DNA of 64,000 bases, taken from Sphingorhabdus sp. EL138 (GTDB taxonomy: Bacteria > Pseudomonadota > Alphaproteobacteria > Sphingomonadales > Sphingomonadaceae). Position 1 is the stretch's first letter, and each line of letters opens with the position of its first letter. This document shows, in pieces, positions 1 through 10,075 of the stretch. The notes beneath the pieces are model-generated. The model did no database searches and was not told where the DNA came from. It was given only the letters and a program-made list of their open reading frames with translations. Location: positions 558,001-622,000 of the forward strand of contig NZ_OGVD01000003.1 of NCBI RefSeq assembly GCF_900258045.1, in the 5' to 3' direction. The position numbers were made by a program, and so were the translations under genes.

Positions 1-683
1 GCAAAAGCTGGGAAGAAAAGCGTTTCGAAAAATCGATCCTGCCAATCAAGGACGTCATTGGCGAAACCGTTCTCGACCATGACGAGTTGATGCGCCCCGA
101 AACCGACATGCAGTCTTTGGGTTCACTCAACCCCGCTTTCCAGATGATGGGTGAGCAGATGCCCGGCTTTAACGATGTCGCGATCCTGAAGCATCCCGAT
201 GTCGAGAAAATGAATCACGTCCACCATGCCGGTAACAGCTCCGGTATTGTTGATGGTGCAGCAGCCGTCCTCATCGGCAACGAAGAAGCAGGCACAAAAT
301 ATGGCCTGAAACCGCGTGCGCGGATTGTATCCATGGCGTCGATCGGATCAGAGCCAACCATCATGTTGACGGGCCCTGAATTTGCGGCTCAAAAAGCACT
401 CAAGCGTGCCGGCATGGACGCCAGCGATATTGACGTATGGGAATTGAACGAGGCATTTGCTGCCGTGGTCCTGCGCTTCATGGAGGCGATGAATGTCGAT
501 CATAGCGATATCAATGTAAATGGCGGCGCGATTGCCATGGGCCATCCTTTGGGCGCCACGGGCGCGATGATCCTTGGCACGGTACTGGACGAGCTGGAAC
601 GCTCGAACAAGCAGACCGCTTTGTCGACGCTGTGCATCGGCGGCGGCATGGGCATTGCCACCATCATTGAGCGAGTGAACTAG
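1..683 (+). CDS. acetyl-CoA acyltransferase (thiolase), 3' part
   Basis: This is the C-terminal part of a thiolase, which performs the final thiolytic cleavage of beta-oxidation (3-ketoacyl-CoA plus CoA). The reading frame is open from the window edge, so the 5' end with the acyl-accepting cysteine lies outside. Visible are the substrate-loop segment [12 protein letters not shown], the ELNEAFA motif, the catalytic-histidine motif GHPLGATGA and the second-cysteine motif CIGGGMG near the end. A FadJ-type gene follows 54 bases downstream, so the two probably form a fadA-fadB type pair. Thiolase identity is clear; chain-length preference cannot be read. Confidence 0.92.
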   Translation, partial: KSWEEKRFEKSILPIKDVIGETVLDHDELMRPETDMQSLGSLNPAFQMMGEQMPGFNDVAILKHPDVEKMNHVHHAGNSSGIVDGAAAVLIGNEEAGTKYGLKPRARIVSMASIGSEPTIMLTGPEFAAQKALKRAGMDASDIDVWELNEAFAAVVLRFMEAMNVDHSDINVNGGAIAMGHPLGATGAMILGTVLDELERSNKQTALSTLCIGGGMGIATIIERVN

Positions 684-737
684 AGCGCGGCGAGAGCCTC
701 CAATCACTCCAATCCCATATTTAGCAGGACAAAATTC

Positions 738-2927
738 ATGACTTACGAAACACTCACCGTCGATATTGACAGCGACGGCATTGCTCTTGTCACTATCGAC
801 CTTCCCGGCCAGTCGATGAACGTCTGGAACGAAGGCCTGATGGCTGACTTCCCGAAATTCGTTGATGAGCTGATTGCCAATGACGGCATCAAAGGCGCGG
901 TGATCACATCGGGCAAGAAATCCGGTTTTCTCGCCGGTGCCGACCTCAACATGCTTGGCTCTTCCAAGGCCGAAACGATGAAAGAAGCGTTTGAACAGGC
1001 TTGGGGATTAAACGCCATTTTACGCAAGATGGAAACTGGCGGCAACAGCGCGAAAGAACTGCTGAAAGGCAAGGCCCATGCAAAGCCGGTTGCCTGCGCG
1101 ATCAACGGGCTGGCCCTGGGCGGCGGTCTGGAACTGGCACTGGCCTGCCATTACCGCGTTTGTGCCGATCACCCGAAATTGCAACTCGGCCTTCCCGAAG
1201 TGCAGGTTGGCCTGTTGCCCGGTGGCGGCGGAACCCAGCGTCTGCCGCGCCTTGCAGGATTGCAGGCTGCTGGCATGGCGATCATGATGGGTCAGCCGAT
1301 GAATCCGCAAGCCGCTCTTGCGCAGAAGATTGTCGATGAAGTCGTCCCGGCTGAAGACGTTGTTGCCAAAGCGAAAGAGTGGGTAAAAGCCAATCCGAAA
1401 GCTTCTGCTCCTTGGGACAAGAAAGGCTGGAAATTCCCCGGTGGTGCCGGTTCCATGGACCCGCGCGCTGTGCCTCTTTACCTCGGTTCATCCGCGATGG
1501 CGCTGAAACAGAGCAAAGGCAATTATGAAGCGGTCAAGGCGATCCTGTCCTGCCTCTATGAAGGCTCAATGCTTCCAATTGACACCGCGCTCAAAGTGGA
1601 AAGCAAATATTTCACAAAGCTGCTGTCCGGCCCGCAAGCCAAGAATATGATCCGTACTTTGTTTGTGAACAAGCAGGCTGCGGACAAAGGCGCGATGCGT
1701 CCGGAAGGCGTTCCGCCCACCGAACTCAAGACTGTTGGTGTCCTGGGCGCGGGTCTGATGGGCTCGGGCATTACCCATGTCACGGCCAAAGGCGGGATGA
1801 ATGTCATCGTCCTCGACCGCAATATGGAAGAAGCACAAAAGGCGATCGACTATAGCCAGAAGATTGTCGACAAAGGCGTGAAGCGCGGCAAGATGACACA
1901 GGAAAAAGCCGATGCTTTCATGGCGCGGATCACACCGACCGATAATTATGACGATCTCAAAGATGTCGATCTGATTATCGAAGCGGTGTTTGAACGTCCT
2001 GACGTAAAAGCCGATGTTATCAAGAAAACCGAAGCGGTGATTGGCAAAGATGTGGTCTTCGCATCCAACACCTCCACGCTTCCGATCACGGGTCTCGCGA
2101 AAAACAGTGAGCGCCCCGATCAATTTATCGGCATGCACTTTTTCTCACCGGTTGAGAAAATGCCATTGCTGGAAATCATCCCCGGCGAAGAAACTGGTGA
2201 CAAGGCCTTGGCGGTAGCGCTTGATTATAATGCGCGCATTCGCAAGACACCGATTGTCGTGAAAGATGTCCGCGGGTTCTATACCAACCGCGTCTTCCCG
2301 CCTTATGCCAATGAAGCAACCATGATGGTGGCCGAAGGCGTGAACCCCGCGCTGATCGAAAATGCCGCGATATCCATGGGCATGCCGATCGGTCCGCTGG
2401 CTATTGTCGACGAAACGACCTTGCAACTCGGTTACGACATCATGACGTCAACCAAGGAAGAAATGGGAGACGCCTATGTTCCCAGCGGGACCGAGGATCT
2501 GATGGAGCTGATGGTCAAGAAGATCGACCGTCGCGGTCGTCGCTTTGGTGGCGGCTTCTATGAATATGCCGATGATGGCTCCAAGAAACTTTGGCCCGGT
2601 CTGAAAGAGCATTTCCCGCTCGCCGAAGACCAGCCAACGGTTGAAGAAGTCAAACAGCGTTTGATGTACATCCAGCTGATTGCCACAGCGCAATGTTTCG
2701 ACGAAGGCGTTGTCTCCGATCCGCAATCTGCTGATCTTGGCGCGATCTTCGGCTGGGGCTTTGCACCATGGACCGGCGGCCCGATGAGCCATATCGACAC
2801 GATCGGCGTCGATAATTTCGTGCGCACCGCCGATATGCTCGCCCAGAAATATGGCGAGCGGTTCAAGCCGCCGATGAGCTTCCGCGAAAAAGCGGATGCG
2901 GGTGAGAGCTTTTACAAAGCGGCATAA
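738..2927 (+). CDS. fadJ: 3-hydroxyacyl-CoA dehydrogenase / enoyl-CoA hydratase (FadJ/FadB-type)
   Basis: A 729-residue bifunctional beta-oxidation enzyme. The N-terminal crotonase domain shows the oxyanion-hole segments AGAD (66-69) and [10 protein letters not shown] (123-132), with glutamates at about 132 and 154 in the catalytic positions. The NAD-binding hydroxyacyl-CoA dehydrogenase domain starts at about 331 with GAGLMG (337-342) and carries the catalytic-histidine motif HFFSP (467-471). A second dehydrogenase-like half follows to the C-terminus. It lies directly after the thiolase gene and ends in a strong hairpin terminator. The family includes fadB, fadJ and hbd-fusion forms; the exact symbol is a choice. 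Confidence 0.93.
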   Translation: MTYETLTVDIDSDGIALVTIDLPGQSMNVWNEGLMADFPKFVDELIANDGIKGAVITSGKKSGFLAGADLNMLGSSKAETMKEAFEQAWGLNAILRKMETGGNSAKELLKGKAHAKPVACAINGLALGGGLELALACHYRVCADHPKLQLGLPEVQVGLLPGGGGTQRLPRLAGLQAAGMAIMMGQPMNPQAALAQKIVDEVVPAEDVVAKAKEWVKANPKASAPWDKKGWKFPGGAGSMDPRAVPLYLGSSAMALKQSKGNYEAVKAILSCLYEGSMLPIDTALKVESKYFTKLLSGPQAKNMIRTLFVNKQAADKGAMRPEGVPPTELKTVGVLGAGLMGSGITHVTAKGGMNVIVLDRNMEEAQKAIDYSQKIVDKGVKRGKMTQEKADAFMARITPTDNYDDLKDVDLIIEAVFERPDVKADVIKKTEAVIGKDVVFASNTSTLPITGLAKNSERPDQFIGMHFFSPVEKMPLLEIIPGEETGDKALAVALDYNARIRKTPIVVKDVRGFYTNRVFPPYANEATMMVAEGVNPALIENAAISMGMPIGPLAIVDETTLQLGYDIMTSTKEEMGDAYVPSGTEDLMELMVKKIDRRGRRFGGGFYEYADDGSKKLWPGLKEHFPLAEDQPTVEEVKQRLMYIQLIATAQCFDEGVVSDPQSADLGAIFGWGFAPWTGGPMSHIDTIGVDNFVRTADMLAQKYGERFKPPMSFREKADAGESFYKAA

Positions 2928-2950
2928 GCCAGCTTACAAACGGAAATGAA

Positions 2951-2975
2951 AGGGCTCCTTCAGGGGCCCTTTTTT
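2951..2975 (+). terminator. Rho-independent terminator after the fadJ-type gene
   Basis: An 8-bp GC-rich stem (2951-2958 with 2963-2970, one G-U pair) closes a TTCA loop and is followed by a run of T. It lies between the convergent fadJ-type and tetR genes. The opposite strand carries a weaker T-rich tail, so it may work in both directions. Confidence 0.85.
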
Positions 2976-2985
2976 ATTGGGCCGT

Positions 2986-3717
2986 TTATTGGGGTAGCCG
3001 TCTGGCAAGCGCGTCAAATTGTTCGGAAAGCTGATCCAGTTTCGACGACAGGCTATCCAGCGTCACCCTGTCGGTTTCAATGGTGTCATGAGCCACCGCA
3101 TAATGGCTGTGGAACAGGGATATCATCTCATCCACAACGGGTCCCTGCAGCCGCTCCGTGCGGTCTGTATCCATCGTCATTTCAATCGACCGCGCGCTAT
3201 ATTCCAGCGTGCCATAAAACACATCACGCGCCTGCCAGAGTACAGCATCCTGACGGATTTCACCACGATCCTGTCCGCGCCGAAACAACTGGTCAAACAC
3301 CGCGACATAGTGCCGCAAATGATCCCGCGACACGCTGACCTCGCTATTGTTGCGACGCAGGGCAAAGGTCAGGTTGATAAAGTCCGCATTGGCGATCACC
3401 GTGCCCAGGTGATATTCCGCCAGCGCCTGTAAACGTTCAAAAAATCCATCCACTTGGCTAGACGCCATGACAGCTTCAGCCTCCAAGGTCAGGCCATCCC
3501 AAAATTGCTGCAGCACCGTCAGCATCAATTCCGCCTTGGATTCATAATAGCTATAGATGGTCCCCTCACCAATGCTGGCGCGGCGGGCAATTTCGGACAT
3601 GCGTGCGCCATCAAAGCCATGCTCAACAAAGACGCCACGCGCGGCTTCCAGAATAGCGCGCTCCTTGCGCTCCAGCTTGGCGCGCTGTGTCTCCGGATTG
3701 ACTGCTTTAGTGGTCAA
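2986..3717 (-). CDS. TetR/AcrR-family transcriptional regulator
   Basis: A one-component repressor, 243 residues from the start chosen. The N-terminal helix-turn-helix is typical of TetR: the stretch from ILEAARGVFVEHGFDG through IARRASIGEGTIYSYYESK. The remainder is an all-helical ligand and dimer domain. The frame stays open to an ATG at 3792, but that start would overlap the divergent atuA-type start at 3786. The TTG at 3717 has a good AAGGGA ribosome binding site six bases upstream and is preferred. Position between two catabolic units suggests it responds to an acyl-CoA intermediate and controls the divergent operon. Ligand unknown. Confidence 0.87.
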   Translation of the reverse strand: MTTKAVNPETQRAKLERKERAILEAARGVFVEHGFDGARMSEIARRASIGEGTIYSYYESKAELMLTVLQQFWDGLTLEAEAVMASSQVDGFFERLQALAEYHLGTVIANADFINLTFALRRNNSEVSVSRDHLRHYVAVFDQLFRRGQDRGEIRQDAVLWQARDVFYGTLEYSARSIEMTMDTDRTERLQGPVVDEMISLFHSHYAVAHDTIETDRVTLDSLSSKLDQLSEQFDALARRLPQ

Positions 3718-3756
3718 AACCTGTCCCTTATTGAGCTTGACTCGAAAATGCCGAGT

Positions 3757-3770
3757 GCTATTCAAATAGC
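3757..3770. promoter_or_regulatory. candidate TetR operator overlapping the catabolic promoter
   Basis: A perfect 6-2-6 inverted repeat (GCTATT-CA-AATAGC) lies in the 68-base gap between the divergent tetR and atuA-type starts. A plausible promoter, TTGACT (3737-3742) and TATTCA (3759-3764) with 16-base spacing, overlaps it. Autoregulatory TetR operators commonly sit in this position. No binding evidence is available. Confidence 0.5.
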
Positions 3771-3785
3771 CATAGGAGACTCGAT

Positions 3786-5618
3786 GTGTCAAATGACAAG
3801 ATCATCCGGATTGGCGGAGCCAGTGGTTTCTGGGGCGAGTCCGATATGGCGGTGCCGCAGCTTTTGAAAGCGGCTGAGAATGGCAGCGGTCTTGATTATA
3901 TCGTCTTCGATTATCTCGCGGAAATTACCATGTCGATCATGGCGCGGGCTCGGGCGAAAAATCCCGATCTCGGCTATGCGACCGATTTCGTCTCTGCAGT
4001 GATCAGGCCGCATATTGGCGCTATCGCCAAACAGGGTATCAAGCTGATCTCCAACGCTGGCGGTACCAATCCGGTTGCCTGTGCAGCGGCCGTGCGCGAG
4101 GTGATTGCAGAAGCCGGGCTGGATATTAAAGTCGCCGTGGTGACTGGCGATGACCTGACCGCCCGTGCCGCGGACTTTGCCGGCGCTCATGAAATGTTTT
4201 CCGGCGAAACTTTTCCAGACCCGGAGAACATCGCGAGCATCAACGCCTACCTCGGTGCTTTTCCGATTGCAGCCGCTCTCGATCAGGGAGCAGAAATAGT
4301 GATCACCGGTCGCTGTGTTGATAGCGCTGTGACACTCGGAGCCTGCATCCATGAATTTGGTTGGAGTCGTGATGATCTGGACCAACTGGCAGGCGCCAGC
4401 TTGGCCGGACACATATTGGAATGCGGGCCGCAAGCGACCGGTGGCAATTTCACAGACTGGGAAAGCATCGCGGACAGCATGGACAATGCCGGCTACCCGA
4501 TTGCCGAAATTTCCGGGAACGGCAGCTTCATCGCCACCAAACCGCAAGGCACAGGCGGTATCGTCAATATCGGCACGATCGGCGAGCAGATGCTCTATGA
4601 AATCGGCGATCCACAAGCCTATATGCTGCCAGACGTGGTTTGCGATTTCAGCGCGGTGACTTTGGAGCAGATAGGCGATAATCGCGTCGCCGTTTCCGGT
4701 GCCATCGGCCATGTCGCACCGGACAGCTACAAGACCTGTGCCACCTACTCCGATGGCTGGAAGATGGTCGCGCCGTTTTTCTTCATCGGCATGGACGCGA
4801 AAAGAAAAGCGGAAAGCTTTGCCGAAAATGCTCTCAAGCGGACACAAGCCAAATTGCGCGCGTCCAATGCCGGTGACTTTGACGAGGTGCTGATTGAGAC
4901 ACTGGGCGATGACAGTCATTTTGGTGCCTTTGGACAGGCTGCGGAAACACGCGAACTGGTTCTGAAAATCGGCGTCAAACATCGCGATCCGAAAGCAACT
5001 ATGTTGCTGCTCAAGGAAGCAACCGGCATGGGCCTCGCCACGCCGCCGGGATTGGCGCTGTTCGCTGGTGGAAGACCCAAGCCCTCCCCGGTAGTGCGGC
5101 TGTTCTCCTTGCTGGTGCCGAAATCGGAAGTTTCGATTTCCGTGACGGTAGGCGATGATAGTCAAGAATTTGCTGAAGCCAAGGGAGCGGCTTTTGATAC
5201 CGCATCCATCCAGCGCCCTGATCCTCCTGCTCATCTTGGCAACGCTGAGCTAATGACAGAGGTGCCCCTGATCGCTCTGGCGTGGGGCCGGTCCGGAGAC
5301 AAAGGTGACAAATCCAATATCGGCATATTGCCCCGTGATCCGAAATTCGCGCCATACATCTGGGCGGCGCTTGGCGAGGATAAAGTGCACGAACGCTTCG
5401 CCCATTTCCTGGCGAAACCCGAAGCGCCGGACAACGTCGAGCGTTTCTATATGCCCGGCACCGGCGCGATCAATTTTCTGCTGCACGACATTCTCGGCGG
5501 CGGCGGGGTTGCATCCATGCGCAATGATCCGCAGGGTAAGAGCTATGCCCAGATCCTGCTCGCCGCTCCCGTTTCAATTCCGCAATCACTCCAATCTTCT
5601 TTGGCAAAGGCGCTTTGA
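3786..5618 (+). CDS. acyclic terpene utilization AtuA-family protein (DUF1446)
   Basis: A 610-residue protein of the AtuA family. The large DUF1446 domain covers roughly residues 5-450, beginning IRIGGASGFWGESD, with GGTNPVACAAAVREV and ITGRCVDSAVTLGA as family-like segments. A smaller C-terminal AtuA-like domain begins near 490 (LIALAWGRSGDKGDKSNIGI). AtuA is required for citronellol/geraniol growth in Pseudomonas, but its reaction is not settled. The start is GTG, preceded by AGGAG at 3774-3778. The gene leads the carboxylase operon and ends 2 bases before the next start. Family assignment is strong; substrate is inference. Confidence 0.88.
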   Translation: MSNDKIIRIGGASGFWGESDMAVPQLLKAAENGSGLDYIVFDYLAEITMSIMARARAKNPDLGYATDFVSAVIRPHIGAIAKQGIKLISNAGGTNPVACAAAVREVIAEAGLDIKVAVVTGDDLTARAADFAGAHEMFSGETFPDPENIASINAYLGAFPIAAALDQGAEIVITGRCVDSAVTLGACIHEFGWSRDDLDQLAGASLAGHILECGPQATGGNFTDWESIADSMDNAGYPIAEISGNGSFIATKPQGTGGIVNIGTIGEQMLYEIGDPQAYMLPDVVCDFSAVTLEQIGDNRVAVSGAIGHVAPDSYKTCATYSDGWKMVAPFFFIGMDAKRKAESFAENALKRTQAKLRASNAGDFDEVLIETLGDDSHFGAFGQAAETRELVLKIGVKHRDPKATMLLLKEATGMGLATPPGLALFAGGRPKPSPVVRLFSLLVPKSEVSISVTVGDDSQEFAEAKGAAFDTASIQRPDPPAHLGNAELMTEVPLIALAWGRSGDKGDKSNIGILPRDPKFAPYIWAALGEDKVHERFAHFLAKPEAPDNVERFYMPGTGAINFLLHDILGGGGVASMRNDPQGKSYAQILLAAPVSIPQSLQSSLAKAL

Positions 5619-5620
5619 CC

Positions 5621-7243
5621 ATGCCCCAGTTTAAATCCAAAATTTCCGTCAGCTCCGAAAGCTTTGTCCAGAACCGCAAGGATATGCTGGCGCTGATTGA
5701 AAAATTGCGCAGCCTGGAAGAGCGCGCGGTTCAAGCTTCCGAAAAACGCCGCCCGACTTTTGAAAAACGCGGCCAGCTAACCCCGCATGAACGGCTGATC
5801 CGGCTGCTCGATCCCGGCATGCCGTTTTTGCAGCTTTATAATATGGCCAATTATCTGGTCGAGGATCCCAATCCCGACACCAGCATTCCCGGCGGCAGTG
5901 TCATTCTCGGCATCGGCTTTGTCAAAGGCGTGCGATGCATGATCTGGGTTGATGACAGCGGCATTCGCGCCGGGGCCGCGACGACTGGCGGATGGGATGC
6001 GTCAAAGGGCGCGCAAAAAATGGCGCAGGATTTGAAACTGCCCTTCATCCATCTCGTCGAGAGCGCGGGCGCCAACTTGATGGAATATAAAGTCGAGCTT
6101 TGGGCCTATGGTGGAATGCTGTTCCGCAATCTCGCCTGGCTGAGCGCAGCGGGTATTCCCACAATGGTGGTCCTGCACGGCCCCTCAACCGCAGGCGGCG
6201 CCTATATGCCCGGCATGTCCGACTATGTCATCGGCGTGCGCGACAATGGCATGGCGGCCTTGGGCGGTGCGGCCTTGGTCCACGCGGCAACCGGCGAAGT
6301 GGCCGATGACCGCGAACTGGGCGGCACGGAGATGCATGCCAGCACGACCGGCACTGTCGAATATCTGGCGGATGATGATGCGCACGGCATCGAGATTGCC
6401 CGCGACACCATGGGGCGGATTGACTGGAACAAGAATACCGCGCCGATCCGGCAGAATGATTACGACGAACCCGTCTATGATATTGACGAAATCGCCGGCA
6501 TCGTGCCCACCGATTACACCATCCCCTATGATGTTCGAGAAGTCGCGGCGCGAATTGTCGATGGATCAGACTTTGAAGAATTTAAAAGCCGCTATGGGCC
6601 CGGCACAGTCTGTATGCAGGCGAGCATCATGGGCCATGCGGTCGGACTGATCGGGAATAACGGCCCGTTCGATCCCGAGGCCGCGGCCAAGGCAACGCAC
6701 TTTTTCCAGCTTTGTGATCAGTCCGAACTGCCGATCATCTTCCTGAACAATACCACCGGCTATATTGTTGGCACCGAGTCCGAGCATAAGGGCATGATCA
6801 AACTCGGAAGCAAGATGATCCAGGCGGTGTCCAATGTGCGCGTGCCGAAGCTATCCCTCTATATTGGTGCCAGCTTTGGTGCGGGCAATTACGGGATGAG
6901 CGGTGTTGCGTTTGAACCGGATTTTCTGTTCTCATGGCCCAATGCTAAAACCGGTGTGATGGCGGGTGCCTCAGCCGCCAACACAATGAGCCATGTCGCG
7001 AAGGTACAGGCACAGCGCAAAGGTATCGAGCCCGACGAAGAAGCCATTGCCAAACAGAACCAGCGCATCAGAGATATTTTCGAAGCGCAGGAAAGCGCTT
7101 TCTTCACCTCCGGCCGCGTGCTGGATCATGGCGTGATCGATCCACGAGACACGCGCAAAGTGCTTGGCTTTGCCCTCGAAACAATTTTTGAATCGCAAAA
7201 CCGCACCCTCCATCCCAATGCTTTCGGAGTAGCGCGCATATGA
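5621..7243 (+). CDS. acyl-CoA carboxylase, carboxyltransferase (beta) subunit
   Basis: A biotin-dependent carboxyltransferase subunit of about 540 residues, the size of methylcrotonyl-, propionyl- and geranyl-CoA carboxylase beta chains. It transfers carboxyl from carboxybiotin to an acyl-CoA. Two crotonase-fold halves are visible: an N-terminal half with GPSTAGGAYMPGMSDY and a C-terminal half with FLNNTTGYIVGTESEHKG and YIGASFGAGNYGMSG. An in-frame TTG lies at 5615, but the ATG at 5621 with AAAGG about 10 bases upstream is preferred. The alpha subunit is encoded two genes downstream. Pairing with an AtuA-type protein favours an AtuC-like role, but a LiuB-like one cannot be excluded. Confidence 0.9.
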   Translation: MPQFKSKISVSSESFVQNRKDMLALIEKLRSLEERAVQASEKRRPTFEKRGQLTPHERLIRLLDPGMPFLQLYNMANYLVEDPNPDTSIPGGSVILGIGFVKGVRCMIWVDDSGIRAGAATTGGWDASKGAQKMAQDLKLPFIHLVESAGANLMEYKVELWAYGGMLFRNLAWLSAAGIPTMVVLHGPSTAGGAYMPGMSDYVIGVRDNGMAALGGAALVHAATGEVADDRELGGTEMHASTTGTVEYLADDDAHGIEIARDTMGRIDWNKNTAPIRQNDYDEPVYDIDEIAGIVPTDYTIPYDVREVAARIVDGSDFEEFKSRYGPGTVCMQASIMGHAVGLIGNNGPFDPEAAAKATHFFQLCDQSELPIIFLNNTTGYIVGTESEHKGMIKLGSKMIQAVSNVRVPKLSLYIGASFGAGNYGMSGVAFEPDFLFSWPNAKTGVMAGASAANTMSHVAKVQAQRKGIEPDEEAIAKQNQRIRDIFEAQESAFFTSGRVLDHGVIDPRDTRKVLGFALETIFESQNRTLHPNAFGVARI

Positions 7244-8052
7244 CAAACCTTCCGCAAACCGAGACGCTCGAACTCGATCTTCAGCAAGGCTGGCTCACCA
7301 TCTGGTTCAACCAGCCGGATAATCGCAATGCCTTAAGTGACGCCTTGGTGGCAGAATTAGCCTCTGTTTTAAAAGGCGTTCGTGATGACCGGACGGTCAG
7401 GGGCATCACCTTGCGCGGACGCGGCGGGGTGTTTTGTGCCGGTGCGGATTTGAAAAATTTCAAAGAGAATTTTCAGGCGAGTGGGGACCGCGAAGCCACC
7501 ATCACCATGTCAACGGGGGCAGCGGAAATATTCGACCTGGTCAATACCGCACCGCAAGTGGTCATCGTACTGATCGAAGGAGCGGCGATGGCAGGCGGAT
7601 TTGGCCTGTCCTGCTGTGCCGACGTGGTCATCTGCGAATCTGGTGCGCGTTTTGCAATGACCGAAACCGCGATCGGGGTGACCCCGGCACAGATATCGCC
7701 TTTTGTCATTCAAAAGCTTGGTTATGCAACCGGCCGCCGGTTGATGCTGACCGCTGCGCGCTTCGACGGCACACAGGCGCATGAACTTGGCTTTGCCGAT
7801 TTCATTGCGGATGATGTTCCCGGGCTTGAAGCCATAGAGATGCAGCTCAGGAAACAGGTGCTGGGCGCAGCGCCCGGCGCCGTGGCCGCAACCAAGGAAC
7901 TGCTTGGCCAGATCGCGGGCAAACCGCGCGAAGAGGTGATCCGCCTCGCCGCCGAGAATTTCGCAGACCGAATGGTCAGCGACGAAGCCAAAGAGGGCGT
8001 CGCCTCCTTCTTTGAAAAGCGCAAACCCAACTGGGTTGTGAAGCCGGAATAA
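7240..8052 (+). CDS. enoyl-CoA hydratase/isomerase family protein
   Basis: A 270-residue crotonase-fold protein. The oxyanion-hole segments are FCAGADLKNF and EGAAMAGGFGLSCCADVVI; the latter carries an unusual SCC. ETAIGVTPAQISPF follows where the second catalytic acid region lies. Its start overlaps the carboxyltransferase stop by four bases (ATGA). In the Atu and Liu pathways a hydratase of this type (AtuE or LiuC) acts on the carboxylated glutaconyl-CoA product, and its place between the two carboxylase genes fits. Exact substrate not readable. Confidence 0.87.
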   Translation: MTNLPQTETLELDLQQGWLTIWFNQPDNRNALSDALVAELASVLKGVRDDRTVRGITLRGRGGVFCAGADLKNFKENFQASGDREATITMSTGAAEIFDLVNTAPQVVIVLIEGAAMAGGFGLSCCADVVICESGARFAMTETAIGVTPAQISPFVIQKLGYATGRRLMLTAARFDGTQAHELGFADFIADDVPGLEAIEMQLRKQVLGAAPGAVAATKELLGQIAGKPREEVIRLAAENFADRMVSDEAKEGVASFFEKRKPNWVVKPE

Positions 8053-8062
8053 GGAACCAGAG

Positions 8063-10075
8063 ATGACACAAATATCCACCCTCCTTATTGCCAATCGCGG
8101 TGAAATTGCCTGCCGCGTGATGCGCACGGCCAAGGCACAAGGAATCAGAACAGTCGCCGTCTATTCCGACGCCGACGCCGATGCCCCCCATGTCCGCATG
8201 GCTGATGATGCGGTGCATATCGGGCCCGCGCCGGTCAATGAATCCTATCTGCTGATCGATACAATCATTCAGGCCGCGAAAGACAGCGGCGCCGATGCCG
8301 TTCATCCCGGCTATGGTTTCCTGTCCGAAAATGCGGCTTTCTCACAAGCCTGTGCCGACGCCAATATCATCTTTGTTGGACCGCCCGTAAAAGCCATAGA
8401 TGTGATGGGTGACAAGGCGCGTTCCAAACGCGCGATGATCGAAGCCGGCGTCCCTTGCGTGCCCGGCTATCAGGATGATGATCAATCCGATGCAACTCTG
8501 ATCGCAGAAGCGGAAAAAATTGGCGTACCGTTGATGGTCAAGGCCGCCGCGGGCGGTGGTGGCCGGGGTATGCGGCTGGTCCATGACCAGGATGAGGTTC
8601 CCAATGCGATCAAACTCGCGCGATCGGAAGCGGAAAACGCTTTCGGAAACGGCGAGCTGATCCTTGAAAAAGCGATTATCAAACCACGCCATGTCGAGAT
8701 TCAGGTTTTTGCCGACAGCCATGGCAACACCATCCATCTGGGTGAGCGCGATTGTTCGGTCCAGCGGCGGCACCAAAAAGTCATTGAAGAAGCGCCCTGC
8801 CCGGTCATGACTGAAGAACTGCGCGCCGAAATGGGTGCGGCGGCCGTGGAAGCGGCCCGCGCAGTCGATTATCGCGGCGCGGGTACAGTGGAATTTCTGC
8901 TCGATCAATCCGACAGTTTTTACTTTCTCGAAATGAACACTCGGCTGCAGGTAGAGCATCCGGTAACCGAAGAAATAACCGGCCTCGATCTCGTCGCGCT
9001 GCAGCTCAAAGTCGCGCAAGGCGACAAATTAGGGCTCAGCCAAGAAGATGTCACACTGACCGGCCACGCTATGGAAGTGCGGCTCTATGCCGAAGATCCA
9101 GCCGATGATTTTCTGCCCAGCACCGGCCATATCGACTTGTGGCATCCATCGGATATGGCCCGCATCGATAGCGGCATCGCCACCGGTGGCGAAGTTTCTC
9201 CCTTTTACGACAGCATGGTCGCCAAGATCATCACCCACGGCGCAACCCGTGAAGATGCCCGGCGACAAATGGTCAAGGCCTTGTCGCAGACTGCCCTGTT
9301 CGGTCCGAAAACCAATCGCGACTTCCTGATAGACGCACTCGGCAAGCCCGATTTTATCGACGGTCAGGCAACTACCGCTTTTATCGCCGAAAATTATGGC
9401 GAGGAGGGTGTTGATCTTGGCGCCCATGATTTTGCGGCCTTTGCCATTGCTGCTGTGCTGCAGCATAAATTGCGCCAACAGGCGGCGCATGGATTGGCGC
9501 TCAACGTCAATCCGGAAATGCTGGATTGGTCGACCAATGCCAATCTGCAAACCGTGACTCAATATGCGAGTCTTGGCGAAGCGACCGGTAGTGATGGCGC
9601 CATCCATGTGCATGTGAAACAGCCCGGGGACTATCATGTCGAAGGTGCTGGACAAGAGGCACAGATTACCCTGCTGACCATAACCGGTGACACCGCAAAG
9701 CTGCGCGTCAATGGCCGGACGGTCGACGTCATTTATCATGCAGGCGGCCGCAATCTGCATCTCGCGCTACCGCAACGATCGCTGTCGGTCACCGATATGA
9801 CGGGCCTCAGCGCCATGGAGGATATGGCTGGCGGCGGCACGGTGGTTGCACCGATGCACGGCCTATTACTTGAGATACTCGTCGAGCAAGGCGCGGCTGT
9901 GGCAAAAGGCGACAAGCTGGCGGTTTTGGAAGCGATGAAAATGCAGCATGAGATTTTGGCAGAGATTGACGGCACCGTCGAAACCGTTGCCGCTACCGCT
10001 GGAAACCAGATTGCGGCCGATGACCTGATCATGGAAATTACCGCTGATGAGGCGGGTGAAGAGGACGACACGTGA
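8063..10075 (+). CDS. acyl-CoA carboxylase alpha subunit (biotin carboxylase plus biotin carrier)
   Basis: A 670-residue protein with the usual order of biotin carboxylase N-domain (starting LLIANRGEIACRVMRTA), ATP-grasp domain (glycine-rich KAAAGGGGRGMRLV, then EMNTRLQVEHPVTE), C-terminal carboxylase domain, linker domain and biotinyl domain. The biotinylated lysine is K626 in EAMKMQHE. It carboxylates biotin using ATP and bicarbonate and works with the beta subunit encoded at 5621-7243. A ribosome binding site (AAGGAA) lies just upstream. An AtuF/LiuD-type role is likely. Confidence 0.93.
   Translation: MTQISTLLIANRGEIACRVMRTAKAQGIRTVAVYSDADADAPHVRMADDAVHIGPAPVNESYLLIDTIIQAAKDSGADAVHPGYGFLSENAAFSQACADANIIFVGPPVKAIDVMGDKARSKRAMIEAGVPCVPGYQDDDQSDATLIAEAEKIGVPLMVKAAAGGGGRGMRLVHDQDEVPNAIKLARSEAENAFGNGELILEKAIIKPRHVEIQVFADSHGNTIHLGERDCSVQRRHQKVIEEAPCPVMTEELRAEMGAAAVEAARAVDYRGAGTVEFLLDQSDSFYFLEMNTRLQVEHPVTEEITGLDLVALQLKVAQGDKLGLSQEDVTLTGHAMEVRLYAEDPADDFLPSTGHIDLWHPSDMARIDSGIATGGEVSPFYDSMVAKIITHGATREDARRQMVKALSQTALFGPKTNRDFLIDALGKPDFIDGQATTAFIAENYGEEGVDLGAHDFAAFAIAAVLQHKLRQQAAHGLALNVNPEMLDWSTNANLQTVTQYASLGEATGSDGAIHVHVKQPGDYHVEGAGQEAQITLLTITGDTAKLRVNGRTVDVIYHAGGRNLHLALPQRSLSVTDMTGLSAMEDMAGGGTVVAPMHGLLLEILVEQGAAVAKGDKLAVLEAMKMQHEILAEIDGTVETVAATAGNQIAADDLIMEITADEAGEEDDT

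Noticed and set aside
3789-5234. A 481-codon open frame antisense to the AtuA-type gene
   Set aside because: The sense strand encodes a complete recognised family with operon overlaps. The antisense translation has no family resemblance and is a by-product of codon bias.
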